Positions 33,868 to 42,614 of a stretch of DNA of 64,000 bases are shown piece after piece; the stretch's first letter is position 1; the number at the start of each line of letters is the position of its first letter. The notes beneath the pieces are model-generated. The model worked only from the letters and a program-made list of their open reading frames with translations. It was not told the DNA's origin and searched no databases. This stretch comes from Zoogloea sp041914405 (GTDB lineage: Bacteria > Pseudomonadota > Gammaproteobacteria > Burkholderiales > Rhodocyclaceae). The translations under genes were made by a program, and so were the position numbers. The stretch is taken from assembly GCF_041914405.1 (NCBI RefSeq), contig NZ_JAYSDK010000025.1, positions 14,972 to 78,971 on the forward strand. Reading direction: 5' to 3'.

Positions 33868-34860
33868 TCAAATCACCTTGGCACGCATGAGGTCATGGTG
33901 GTTGAGGGCGCCCACCAGGCGGCCGTCGGGGCCGGTTACCAGCAGTTCGCTGATGCGCAGGCGCTCCATCATCTCGGCGGCCTCGACCGCCAGTGCGCTG
34001 GCCTGGATGGTCTTGGGGTTGCGGCTCATCACGTCGGCGATCCGCGCGGTGTTGAAGTCGCAGCCTTTGGCCAGCGAGCGGCGCAGGTCGCCGTCGGTGT
34101 ATATGCCGATGATGTGATCATCGTCGGCGACGATGGCGGTCATGCCGAGCCCGGCTCGGGTTATTTCCATCAGTGCGTCGCTGAGCAGGGCGTTTTCACT
34201 AACGCGGGGGATGGCTTCACCGCTGCGCATGATGTCCTCCACATGGGTCAGCAGGCGTCGGCCCAGGGCGCCACCAGGGTGGGAGCGGGCGAAGTCGTCC
34301 GGCCCGAAGCCGCGGGCATCGAGCAGGGCCACAGCCAGCGCGTCCGACAGGGCCAGGGCCGCGGTTGTGCTGGCGGTAGGGGCAAGGTTGAGCGGACAGG
34401 CCTCTTCCTTGATGGCGCCGTCCAGATGAACGTCGGCTTCCTGGGCCAGCGGTGATTCGGGGTTGCCGGTCAGGGCGATCAGGCGGGCCCCTTGGCGCTT
34501 GACCAGCGGAACGATCTTCAGGAGTTCTTCGCCGGTGCCGGAATAGGAGATCGCGATCAGCACGTCATTGGCGGTGATCATGCCGAGGTCGCCGTGGGCG
34601 GCCTCGGCGGCGTGCACGAAGTACGCCGGTGTTCCGGTGCTGGCCAGGGTGGCGGCGAACTTGCGGCCGATATGGCCGGATTTGCCGACGCCGGACACGA
34701 TGACTCGTCCGTGGGAGGCAAGGATCAGATTGACTGCCTGGACAAAGCTGTCATCGAGGCGGATGGAAAGCTGGCGCACCGCCTCCGCCTCGATGTCGAG
34801 GACGCGGCGCGCAAGCTCCAGAACACGGGCGTGCGCAGCGGCAATCGGGGCTGGGCTCAT
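33868..34860 (-). CDS. kdsD: D-arabinose 5-phosphate isomerase
   Basis: A 330-residue enzyme making arabinose 5-phosphate for KDO synthesis. An N-terminal SIS domain (about 40-170; VIVSGVGKSGHIGRKFAATL) is followed by two CBS domains (about 205-325). Length equals E. coli KdsD (328). ATG 34860 is chosen by homology length; upstream in-frame sequence would overlap the divergent antiporter gene. The normal neighbour kdsC is missing: lptC follows after 37 bp. Confidence 0.94.
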   Translation of the reverse strand: MSPAPIAAAHARVLELARRVLDIEAEAVRQLSIRLDDSFVQAVNLILASHGRVIVSGVGKSGHIGRKFAATLASTGTPAYFVHAAEAAHGDLGMITANDVLIAISYSGTGEELLKIVPLVKRQGARLIALTGNPESPLAQEADVHLDGAIKEEACPLNLAPTASTTAALALSDALAVALLDARGFGPDDFARSHPGGALGRRLLTHVEDIMRSGEAIPRVSENALLSDALMEITRAGLGMTAIVADDDHIIGIYTDGDLRRSLAKGCDFNTARIADVMSRNPKTIQASALAVEAAEMMERLRISELLVTGPDGRLVGALNHHDLMRAKVI

Positions 34861-34939
34861 GGGAACGGTGCGTATAATCGGGTACGGCAGTATATCAGAT
34901 CGACTAATTCGCCCATTCAGGGCGAACCCTTGCAGGCCT

Positions 34940-36916
34940 ATGATCAACACCCTCGAGCTGGTGCTCGTCCTTCTTGCCGGTGCCGTGCTGGTAGTCGGTA
35001 TCCTCCGGTCGCTCAACCTGCCGCCGGTGCTCGGCTACTTGATGGTCGGGGCGGCCGTCGGCCCGCACGCCATGAGCCTGATGCAGGATTCTGATGGCGC
35101 CCGCTACCTGGCCGAGTTCGGCGTGGTGTTCCTGATGTTCACCATCGGACTCGAGTTTTCACTGCCGCGCTTGTATAGCATGAAGCGTACGGTGTTCGGG
35201 CTGGGGGCCGTGCAGGTCCTGGGCACGACGCTGCTGACCATGCTGGTCGGCACCATCACGGGGCTCAACTGGGGGGCGAGCTTTGCGTTGGGCGGTACCC
35301 TGGCCATGTCGTCTACGGCCATCCTGTCCAAGCTGCTGTCGGACAGGCTGGAGCTGGATTCCAAGCACGGGCGGGAGACGATCGGCGTGCTGCTGTTCCA
35401 GGATCTGGCTGTGGTGCCGCTGCTGATCCTGATCCCCGCGCTGTCGCGCCCCGCCGACGAACTTTTTGGCACGCTGGCGTTGGCGGCCGGCAAAGCGGTG
35501 CTGGTGCTCGGCTTGGTTCTTTTCATCGGCCAGAAGCTGATGCGCCGCTGGTTTTTCCTGGTGGCGCGGCAGCGTTCCGCCGAGCTGTTCATGCTCAATG
35601 TGTTGCTGATCACCCTGGGGCTGGCCTGGCTGACCGAGGTGGCTGGCCTGTCGATGGCGCTGGGCGCCTTCTTGGCTGGCATGCTGATCTCCGAGACCGA
35701 ATACCGCTATCACGTGGAGGAGGACATAAAGCCCTTTCGCGATGTACTGCTTGGCCTGTTCTTCGTGACGGTGGGGATGTTCCTCGATGTGGGCCAGATC
35801 ATCGTTAGCCTGCCGATGGTGCTGGCCATGCTGGCGGCGCTGCTGGTCGGCAAATTCCTCATCGTCGGTGCCGCGTCACGGTTGCTGGGTGCCGGCCAGG
35901 GTACGGCGGCACGGACCGGCCTGTGGCTGTGTGCGGGCGGGGAGTTCGGTTTCGTGCTGTTGTCGCAGATCGACGAGGCGCATCTGTTGCCGCCGGCCTT
36001 ATCGCAGGTGGTGGTGGCGGCGATGGTGCTGTCCATGCTGCTTGCCCCGCTGATCGTGCAGTACAGCGAAAAGATCGTGCTGCGGCTGGTGCCGTCGGAA
36101 TGGATGACCCGCTCCCTGCAACTCACCAACATCGCGACCCAGTCGATGTTCGTGGACAAGCACGCGATCCTCTGTGGCTTCGGGCGCAACGGGCAGTACC
36201 TGGGGCGCCTGCTAGAGCAGGAAGGCATCACCTACATCGCCCTCGACCTCGATCCCGAGCGGGTGCGTGAGGCGGCGGCGGCTGGCGAAACTGTGGTGTT
36301 CGGCGATGCGGCGAAGCGCGAGACGCTGATGGCGGCCGGTATTTCCAGGGCGTCAGTGGTGGTGATTACCTACGCGGACACTGATGCAGCGCTGCGGGCC
36401 ATGAGCCAGGTGCGCTCCTGCCGGCCCGATGTGCCAGTGGTGGTCCGCACGGCCGACGAGATGGACCTCGAAAAGCTCCAGCAAGCGGGCGCGGCGGAAG
36501 TGGTGCCGGAAGCGGTCGAGTCTTCGCTGATGCTGGCGTCCCACGCGCTGGCCCTGCTGGGCGTGCCCTTGCCACGGATCCTCAAGCGGATCCGGGAGAT
36601 CCGCGCCGAGCGTTACCACCTGCTGCGCGGCATCTACCGGGGCGGTGAACATCTGCATGAGGAGGCGCTGGAAGAGCGTCAGCAGACCCGGCTGCACTCG
36701 GTGGTGCTGGATGCTGGGACACATGCAATCGGCCGAAGTCTCGCCGAGTTGCGCCTGAATGAGCTGGGCGTCGAGGTCAGCGCGCTGCGGCGGCAGCGGG
36801 TCCGCGTGGACGAGCCGACGCCGGAGACCACCCTGGAGCTCGATGACGTACTGGTGTTGCTCGGTACGCCATCGCAGCTGGCCAACGCGGAGACGCGCAT
36901 CTTCAAGGGTTTGTAA
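34940..36916 (+). CDS. Kef-type monovalent cation:proton antiporter (CPA2) with RCK domain
   Basis: A 658-residue inner-membrane protein. About twelve transmembrane helices form a Na+/H+-exchanger domain (1-385), followed by a TrkA-N/RCK nucleotide-binding domain with GFGRNGQ (about 412-418) and a TrkA-C domain (about 575-655). Such KefB/KefC/YbaL-like proteins exchange K+ for H+ and are gated by nucleotides or glutathione adducts. No KefF/KefG partner gene is adjacent. It diverges from kdsD with a 79 bp gap, as often in betaproteobacteria. Confidence 0.93.
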   Translation: MINTLELVLVLLAGAVLVVGILRSLNLPPVLGYLMVGAAVGPHAMSLMQDSDGARYLAEFGVVFLMFTIGLEFSLPRLYSMKRTVFGLGAVQVLGTTLLTMLVGTITGLNWGASFALGGTLAMSSTAILSKLLSDRLELDSKHGRETIGVLLFQDLAVVPLLILIPALSRPADELFGTLALAAGKAVLVLGLVLFIGQKLMRRWFFLVARQRSAELFMLNVLLITLGLAWLTEVAGLSMALGAFLAGMLISETEYRYHVEEDIKPFRDVLLGLFFVTVGMFLDVGQIIVSLPMVLAMLAALLVGKFLIVGAASRLLGAGQGTAARTGLWLCAGGEFGFVLLSQIDEAHLLPPALSQVVVAAMVLSMLLAPLIVQYSEKIVLRLVPSEWMTRSLQLTNIATQSMFVDKHAILCGFGRNGQYLGRLLEQEGITYIALDLDPERVREAAAAGETVVFGDAAKRETLMAAGISRASVVVITYADTDAALRAMSQVRSCRPDVPVVVRTADEMDLEKLQQAGAAEVVPEAVESSLMLASHALALLGVPLPRILKRIREIRAERYHLLRGIYRGGEHLHEEALEERQQTRLHSVVLDAGTHAIGRSLAELRLNELGVEVSALRRQRVRVDEPTPETTLELDDVLVLLGTPSQLANAETRIFKGL

Positions 36917-36943
36917 GCGGCGTCTTCGTCCTGTTTTCCGGCC

Positions 36944-37600
36944 TCAGTAGCTCGCGCAGACGGTATAGAGCTCGCTGTCCGTTAGCTTGGCCGCCTCGAT
37001 GGCCACGCCATTGGCGGCTCCGTCGGCCAGCAGGCGGACCGAGCCGCTGTCGGATTGGCCGTCATCCAGTGCAATGTCGATCTGTCGCGCGAAACCGCCG
37101 GGGAGTTTGTCCTGGCAGACGAACAGGCTTCCTCCCCAGCCGGTGATCGGGCTGCTGCCGGTGACACCGAGCCGCCCCCCGACGGCGTTGCGGGGCAGCC
37201 AGTCCTGGAGGGTAATGCCCTCGCCACCCGGATTGCGGCCGTCACCCCCCGCAAAATTGGCCAGTCGAACGTGCTGCCAGAACAGCACGCTTTCGTCGGT
37301 GGCCGTGGTGGAGTTCCAGTTTCCTTCCAGGCGGCCGTTGCCAACCGTGCCACCCGTGCTGGCCTTGACGGCGCCGGTAAGGCGACTCGCGACGCTCGCG
37401 TCATCGCCGGGCATGGCGCGGAAACGGTCCTGATAGCCGAAGACGTAGGTCGAGGTGTTGCGGAAGTCGTTCATCACGTTCTTCACCTTCGCCCCGTTGA
37501 TCAGCTCCTGCCCTTTCAGAACCCCGCCCAGCAATAGTCCGATGATGACCAGGACGACCGCAATTTCAACCAGGGTGAAGCCGCACTGCCTTTTTTCCAT
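36944..37600 (-). CDS. Prepilin-like protein (type IV pilin/pseudopilin N-terminus)
   Basis: A 218-residue protein with a class III leader: MEKRQCG then FTLVEIAVVLVIIGLLLGGV, with Gly(-1), Phe(+1) and Glu(+5). The globular part contains FRAMPGDD and two Cys pairs near the C-terminus (VCQDK; YTVCASY) that may form a disulfide. It would be processed by a prepilin peptidase and inserted into a pilus-like fibre. The function is not known; it heads a set of four leftward genes with related features. Confidence 0.8.
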   Translation of the reverse strand: MEKRQCGFTLVEIAVVLVIIGLLLGGVLKGQELINGAKVKNVMNDFRNTSTYVFGYQDRFRAMPGDDASVASRLTGAVKASTGGTVGNGRLEGNWNSTTATDESVLFWQHVRLANFAGGDGRNPGGEGITLQDWLPRNAVGGRLGVTGSSPITGWGGSLFVCQDKLPGGFARQIDIALDDGQSDSGSVRLLADGAANGVAIEAAKLTDSELYTVCASY

Positions 37601-37662
37601 GAACGCGCTCCCGATGTGCCGGCCGCCTCGATATGGCTTCCGGGCAGAGTTGATGTGGAGTG

Positions 37663-37687
37663 ATTATGATAATGTAAATGTCATAAT
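37663..37687. promoter_or_regulatory. AT-rich inverted repeat upstream of the prepilin gene
   Basis: ATTATGA and TCATAAT arms (7 bp, perfect) 11 bp apart, 63 bp upstream of the prepilin start, in an AT-rich island unlike its surroundings. Promoter or operator is likely; no sigma factor is assigned. Confidence 0.4.
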
Positions 37688-37708
37688 TTTGCTGCGCTGT
37701 GGTGGCCT

Positions 37709-38422
37709 TCAGGGGAAGCGGGCTGAGCTGATGAGACGGTTGGCGATGAGGTTGGGGGACAGCCAGACAAGTCGGTCGTCAAAGGCCCCGCCGGCCGCGC
37801 TAACGTTTTCGGAGAGCACGCGGCTGTAGAACTGGCGTCCGCTGGCATTGGCGTTGATGGCTTCGTCGGATGCGCCGGCGGGCGGTGGATAGACCTGCCC
37901 GTCCGGCGTTGTGGCGCCGAGGCCATTGACCCCGTGCGACAGGACCACGGCCGGCGTCCTGCCGCCTTCCGTGGTCAGCTTGAGTACATCGCCGTTGCCG
38001 TTGCGTGTGAAGATGTCGATGTCACCGTCGTCCAGCGCCACGATCTTGCGCGTGTAGACCGGCGTCACGGCGTAGCGCAGGCGGCGCCCCCAGCCGTCGG
38101 TGCCGGCGATGCCGAGGCTTGCCCACGGTAACAGGCCGGTGTGGGTCTGGCAGGTGCCGGCCTCCCGGCCTTCGCTGCCGTCCGTCGCGCTCCTGGCAGG
38201 GCAGGGGAACATGCCCTTGCGGACGACGTAACCGAGGAGGGCATCCCGGGCTTCAGCCAGGGCTTCATCCGTGCTGGCTTCGGCGCGGCGGGCCAGTTGG
38301 GCGCCCAGTCCGGCGCTGAGCCCGCCGGCGAGCAAGCTGAGGATCAGCATCACTACTGCCATCTCGACCAGCGTGAAGCCCGCCGAACGATCATCGGCGA
38401 AATGACGTGGCGGGAATTTCAT
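37709..38422 (-). CDS. Prepilin-like protein with ALLG/PCP repeat-type domain
   Basis: A 237-residue protein with prepilin leader SAGFTLVEMAVVMLILSLLA and a globular part with EARDALLGYVV, FPCPA, GLLPWASLGI and WGRRLRYAVTP. The same motif series occurs in the next gene, so the two are diverged relatives. ATG 38422 is used because it overlaps the neighbour's stop and puts the leader near the N-terminus. Probably a minor pseudopilin of an uncharacterised secretion/pilus apparatus. Confidence 0.75.
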   Translation of the reverse strand: MKFPPRHFADDRSAGFTLVEMAVVMLILSLLAGGLSAGLGAQLARRAEASTDEALAEARDALLGYVVRKGMFPCPARSATDGSEGREAGTCQTHTGLLPWASLGIAGTDGWGRRLRYAVTPVYTRKIVALDDGDIDIFTRNGNGDVLKLTTEGGRTPAVVLSHGVNGLGATTPDGQVYPPPAGASDEAINANASGRQFYSRVLSENVSAAGGAFDDRLVWLSPNLIANRLISSARFP

Positions 38423-39615
38423 GGCAGACACAGGGCTACGTCCTCCGAAGTGGCTGCGGTAGGGGCCTGGAACGGCAGCGAGATCTGTCGGGAGAGCGCG
38501 TGGAACTGGCCTGCAGCCAGGGCGGCCAAGGTCGGTGCTTCCAGGTACTCGGTCGTTGTCTGCTTGTCCTGCGGGTCTATCCGGCGCTGTACAGGAGCCA
38601 GGCTGCGTCGCTCGCCCCCGAACAGCAGGACGCCCCGGCAAGGCCCCTGGGGCGAGGCCAGGCAGGGGCTTCCGTCGGTGCAGCGCCCGTAACGCATCAT
38701 CTCGCTCCAGTTGCCGGACGCGTCGCGCCGTTCAACGTCGGTGCACGGGCCGTTCAGCTTGTTGAGGGCGGGCACACTGCCGAGTTGAAGGGGGCCGTGG
38801 GGCTGGGCCTGGGCCGGACTGGGCAGGCCGCCTTTTTCCAGACAGTCGGCGATGGCCTGCAGGCTGGACTGGAGCTGCTGAGCGTAGTCGGTCCGCCGCT
38901 TGAGCAGCGCGAAGATCTCGCCGCCGCTCAGGCTGATCAGCCGGTCATTACTGGCTGCCGTGTCGGTGCGTATTTCGGTGATTCCGTCTTGGGTGGCGCC
39001 GAGGGCTTCCACGTAATCTTCGAGCCGGGCGGCCTGGCCATCACCGCAACGCCCCTGGCCGGGGCCACGTTGTTGATGGCCGAGGGGCGGACCGGGGGCG
39101 AAGACGATGGCCGCCGCAAGACCAAGCTGGTCGCCGGCGAGCACGACCGGCTGGCCGTCCCTGTCAAGAAGGCGGAACTGACCGACGCTGTCCCAGTTCA
39201 GGGCGTCGGCCTTCGGGTTGTTCTTGAAACTGCCAGATACGGCGTACCACAGGCACTCTCCGGCGCCGTCGCGCAGGTCTGGCAGGTTGAGGGTCAGGTA
39301 GGGCAAGCGGCCGATGCTCGGCTGATCCTTGGTCCCGCAGGTTTCCGAGGAGCCGTCGCCGTTGAGGTCGGGGCAGGGCAGGTAGCCGAAGTCGGCGTGG
39401 GGGTGTTCGTGGTTGCGGTAGTTGGCGGCGAAGCCCAGCAGCGCATCCCGGGCGGTCTCGAGGGCGCGGGTGGTCTGCGCATCCCGCCGCAGCTGGCGTG
39501 CCGCCCGATCGGCGCCGCTGTCGGTCCGTGCCAGCAGCCACCCGAGCCCGCCGAGTGACAGTAGAAGGATCAGGATGGGAAGCATCATGCCTCGCTGCCG
39601 GCGGGGGGCTGTCAT
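38419..39615 (-). CDS. GspK/PilX-like membrane-anchored protein, relative of the preceding prepilin
   Basis: A 398-residue protein. Its N-terminus PRRQRGMMLPILILLLSLGG resembles the leader of GspK/PilX-type minor pilins (basic residues, Gly, then a hydrophobic helix) but lacks FTLVE. The first 170 residues repeat the ARDALLGFA, YLPCPD, LPYLTLNL and LWYAVSG motif order seen in the adjacent gene. Its stop overlaps that gene's start by 4 bp. Several Cys residues suggest disulfides. Function unknown; likely part of the same fibre tip. Confidence 0.7.
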   Translation of the reverse strand: MTAPRRQRGMMLPILILLLSLGGLGWLLARTDSGADRAARQLRRDAQTTRALETARDALLGFAANYRNHEHPHADFGYLPCPDLNGDGSSETCGTKDQPSIGRLPYLTLNLPDLRDGAGECLWYAVSGSFKNNPKADALNWDSVGQFRLLDRDGQPVVLAGDQLGLAAAIVFAPGPPLGHQQRGPGQGRCGDGQAARLEDYVEALGATQDGITEIRTDTAASNDRLISLSGGEIFALLKRRTDYAQQLQSSLQAIADCLEKGGLPSPAQAQPHGPLQLGSVPALNKLNGPCTDVERRDASGNWSEMMRYGRCTDGSPCLASPQGPCRGVLLFGGERRSLAPVQRRIDPQDKQTTTEYLEAPTLAALAAGQFHALSRQISLPFQAPTAATSEDVALCLP

Positions 39616-39950
39616 GGCTGCGGGGTGGGGGAAGGGTTTCCGACCTGCAGGCGATGGTTGCGTCCGTCAGAGCCGGTCAGGCTGACTGAGGCGTCCTGCG
39701 GGTGGATTTGCCGTGGAGAGGCGGGAACGGCCTTCCCGTCGAGGAACAGGGTGGGTGCCCCTTCGCTGCGGATGATGAAGCCGTCGAGCCGGGGTGGAGG
39801 CTCCGTGTGCGTCGGCAGGTGCCGTTCACGGTCTATCCGCAGGCGCTCCGCCGGCGAGAAGAAAAGACGCCCGAGCCCTTCCCCGCAGGCCGGTCCAGGC
39901 GTTGCGAGGCATACGGCAATCAGCACGGTACATGTCGAATGAATTTTCAT
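39612..39950 (-). CDS. Small secreted protein of the prepilin cluster
   Basis: A 112-residue protein with a signal peptide (IAVCLATPGPACG, cleavage near 23) and the text GLGRLFFSPAERLRIDRER, then a short beta-rich region ending HRLQVGNPSPTPQP. The RLFFSPAER motif recurs in small proteins beside type IV pilus or secretion genes. Its stop overlaps the next gene by 4 bp, so it leads the operon. Role unknown; a PilP/GspC-like periplasmic helper is possible. Confidence 0.65.
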   Translation of the reverse strand: MKIHSTCTVLIAVCLATPGPACGEGLGRLFFSPAERLRIDRERHLPTHTEPPPRLDGFIIRSEGAPTLFLDGKAVPASPRQIHPQDASVSLTGSDGRNHRLQVGNPSPTPQP

Positions 39951-40015
39951 TGCGACATGAATTTAGCATAAGCGGGGTGACGGCGGTGCCGTCGCGATCC
40001 GCTGCTTGCCGGGCT

Positions 40016-41782
40016 TCAGGTGCCGGCGGCGATGACCCGGTTCTTGCCCGAACGCTTGGCGATGTACATGGCCTTGTCGGCGCGGTCGATGGCGTCCTCG
40101 GGGGCCTCGTGCTCGTACAGCTCGGCAACACCGGCGCTGAAGGTGATCAGCAGTTTCTGCTGGCGGGCCAGGAAGAAGCGTTTGGTGAGGGCCCGCTGCA
40201 GGCGGGTCAGCGTGGCCACGGCGCTCTCCAGCGGGGTGTCCGGCAGCAGGATGACAAACTCTTCGCCGCCGTAACGGGCAACCGAATCCTGCGGACGCAT
40301 GTTCTCGCGAACCACGTCCACCAGGTGCTGGAGGGCTTCGTCCCCGGTCTGGTGGCCGTGGACGTCGTTGATCTGCTTGAAGTTGTCCACGTCCAGCAGG
40401 CCGATGCACAGCGCCGTGCCGCGGCGGCGGGCCAGGGCGGTCTCCCGGGCCAAGGCTTCGTCGAGCCCTTTTCGGTTGAGTACGCCGGTTAGCGGGTCGT
40501 GGCGGATCAGTTCGCTGGTCTGCTCCAGCTCGAGTTGCAGGCGCGTGATTTCCGCGTTGGCATCATTGACCCGCGCGTGCAGTTCCTCGATCTCGTTGCG
40601 CGAGCGCAGCGTAGATTCCTGAACCGTACGGGTTTCCCGCATCACCTCGGCAATGACGTCGGTTAGTTCGCTGATGTCGGCTGCACCTTCGATGCGCTTC
40701 GCGCACAGCTCGATCTTGTCGTGATATTCGCCGGTTGCGTCGGAGAAGTCGCCTAGCCGGTCAACGAAGCTGGCCAGCATCTGCTTGAGCCGGCTCTGGG
40801 CGTCGTTCAGTTCGAGCTTGATCGCCCCTTGGCGATGGATCACGTCGCGCAGACGGCTTTCCAGCTCACCCAGCGTGCGGACGTCCAGCGGGCGCTCGAA
40901 CATCTCACCCATCAGGATGATCTGACCACGCAGCCAGCGATCGTCCAGAACCAGTTCGCTGATGTTCTCGAGGAGCAACTGCAGCACCCGCTGCAGCGCG
41001 TCGCGCACCGCATGCTGGTCTTCCGCAACCCATTCGAGGCTGGTGCGCAACTTGTCCACGCGTTCGAGCAAGGTGGCGAAGGGCGTCCCGTCGGGGGGCT
41101 GGCGCAACAGGCAAGCCAACTCGCGTGCTTCGGCGGCGACAGTGGTGTTGGCCAGTTGGGGCTGGCCAGCCAGGCTGTCCAGCAGCGTCGCCAGGAGGTC
41201 TGCGTAGGCCGGCGGCGGCGAACCGGAAACGGGGGGCTGCTCGACGGTGGCCGGGCCCTCCGCCTCGGCAGTCTGCCCGTCGCCGACGCTCGGGCCGCCT
41301 TCCTCATCACTGTTGCGGCCCCATGCGCGGAGCAGGCCTTGCAGCCGTTCGAACAGCTTGGCCGGATTGCCGGCGGAGCTGGTCAGGACGCGCTCCAGCA
41401 TCTCCCGTTTGCGCGCCTGGGTCAGGCCGGTCTGGCGGCGATCCCATTCGGTGATCAGGTCACGCAGCAGGGATGCCCAATTCAGGTCAGGCTTGCTGGG
41501 CAGGGAGAACCGGTCGATCAGCAGCGTGCGCAGGGCAGACCATTCCCCCTGGTCGATGGCCGCCTCGAAATCGAGTGCCAGGCGCAAGGCTTCCTGATTG
41601 TTGCGCGGCAGAGCGGCGGCGATCTGCTTGAGTGTTCGTTCCGGAAACGCATCTTCGGCGACCGAGCCAGCAATCTCATGGTAAAGCGCCCGGTAGTTGT
41701 CCGGGGTGGGCGCAATGCGTCGCATGGCCAGCTGGCGCAGCGTCTCGCGGGCGACTTCTGAGGGTTGACTGGTATCGGTCAT
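40016..41782 (-). CDS. GGDEF-domain diguanylate cyclase with long N-terminal region
   Basis: A 588-residue soluble protein. The C-terminal 165 residues are a GGDEF domain with the active variant GGEEF (about 500) and an inhibitory site RPQD five residues before it, so it should make c-di-GMP and be feedback-inhibited. The N-terminal part (about 1-390) is helical with no recognised sensor, opening with ETLRQLAMRRIAPTPDNYRA, and a coiled coil leads into the GGDEF. ATG 41782 starts the conserved part. It may supply signal to the YcgR brake elsewhere in the window. Confidence 0.88.
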   Translation of the reverse strand: MTDTSQPSEVARETLRQLAMRRIAPTPDNYRALYHEIAGSVAEDAFPERTLKQIAAALPRNNQEALRLALDFEAAIDQGEWSALRTLLIDRFSLPSKPDLNWASLLRDLITEWDRRQTGLTQARKREMLERVLTSSAGNPAKLFERLQGLLRAWGRNSDEEGGPSVGDGQTAEAEGPATVEQPPVSGSPPPAYADLLATLLDSLAGQPQLANTTVAAEARELACLLRQPPDGTPFATLLERVDKLRTSLEWVAEDQHAVRDALQRVLQLLLENISELVLDDRWLRGQIILMGEMFERPLDVRTLGELESRLRDVIHRQGAIKLELNDAQSRLKQMLASFVDRLGDFSDATGEYHDKIELCAKRIEGAADISELTDVIAEVMRETRTVQESTLRSRNEIEELHARVNDANAEITRLQLELEQTSELIRHDPLTGVLNRKGLDEALARETALARRRGTALCIGLLDVDNFKQINDVHGHQTGDEALQHLVDVVRENMRPQDSVARYGGEEFVILLPDTPLESAVATLTRLQRALTKRFFLARQQKLLITFSAGVAELYEHEAPEDAIDRADKAMYIAKRSGKNRVIAAGT

Positions 41783-41972
41783 CGGCGGGCGGTGCAACGG
41801 GGGAAGGCGTTGGATCATCCGGCGTTCTGTTTCTCTACGTGATCGGACTGGTCCAAACTCGGGGCTGTGGAAACATCTGTTTCTTGACGGTGCCGCCCAT
41901 AACGGTCGTCGGCCCAGGGTCTTGAGCCGGATGTTATCCAAATATGCAAAAAATGGTGACGGCGGGACATCC

Positions 41973-42614
41973 TCATTCGGCGAGTCCGTGTTTGAGTCCG
42001 TAGTGGGTCAGTTCTGCATTGTTGCGCAGGTTCATCTTTTCGAGCAGCCGGGCCCGGTAAACGCTGACCGTCTTGACGCTCAGGTTCAGTGCTTCGGCGA
42101 TCTCGGCGGGGGTCTTGCCGGAGGCGATCAGGCACAGGGTCTGATATTCCCGGTCGGACAGTTTTTCATGGGCGGGGCGCTCGTTGTCCTTGCCGATGGC
42201 GTTGACGAGCTCTTCGGCTACCGACGGGCTGACGTATTTCTTGCCGCTGGCCACCTGCCGGATCGCCGTTACCAAGAGGTCGGGCGCGCTCTGCTTGGTG
42301 AGGTAGCCTGCGGCGCCAGCCTTTAAGGCGCGGATCGCGTATTGCTCTTCCGGGTACATGCTGAGGATCAGCACCGGCAGGCGAGGGCATTCCTTCTTGA
42401 TCAGCTTGAGGGCATCTATGCCATTGCGGTCGGGCATCGAAACATCCATCAGCACCACGTCCCACTCGCCACCGCGGACCATCTGCACGGCCTCGACGCC
42501 GTTGTCGGCCTCGCCGGCGACGGTCAGATCGGGGGTGTCGGAAAGGATCTGGCGCAGGCCCTGACGGACGATTGCATGATCGTCGGCAATCAGGACACGG
42601 ATCGGTTTGCTCAT
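41973..42614 (-). CDS. NarL/UhpA-family response regulator
   Basis: A 213-residue two-domain regulator: receiver with Asp57 in VVLMDVSMPDRNG and a LuxR-type helix-turn-helix (LSDREYQTLCLIASGKTPAE through ALNLSVKTVSVYRARLLEKM). It overlaps the stop of the kinase gene, with which it forms a pair. Targets are unknown. Confidence 0.93.
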   Translation of the reverse strand: MSKPIRVLIADDHAIVRQGLRQILSDTPDLTVAGEADNGVEAVQMVRGGEWDVVLMDVSMPDRNGIDALKLIKKECPRLPVLILSMYPEEQYAIRALKAGAAGYLTKQSAPDLLVTAIRQVASGKKYVSPSVAEELVNAIGKDNERPAHEKLSDREYQTLCLIASGKTPAEIAEALNLSVKTVSVYRARLLEKMNLRNNAELTHYGLKHGLAE

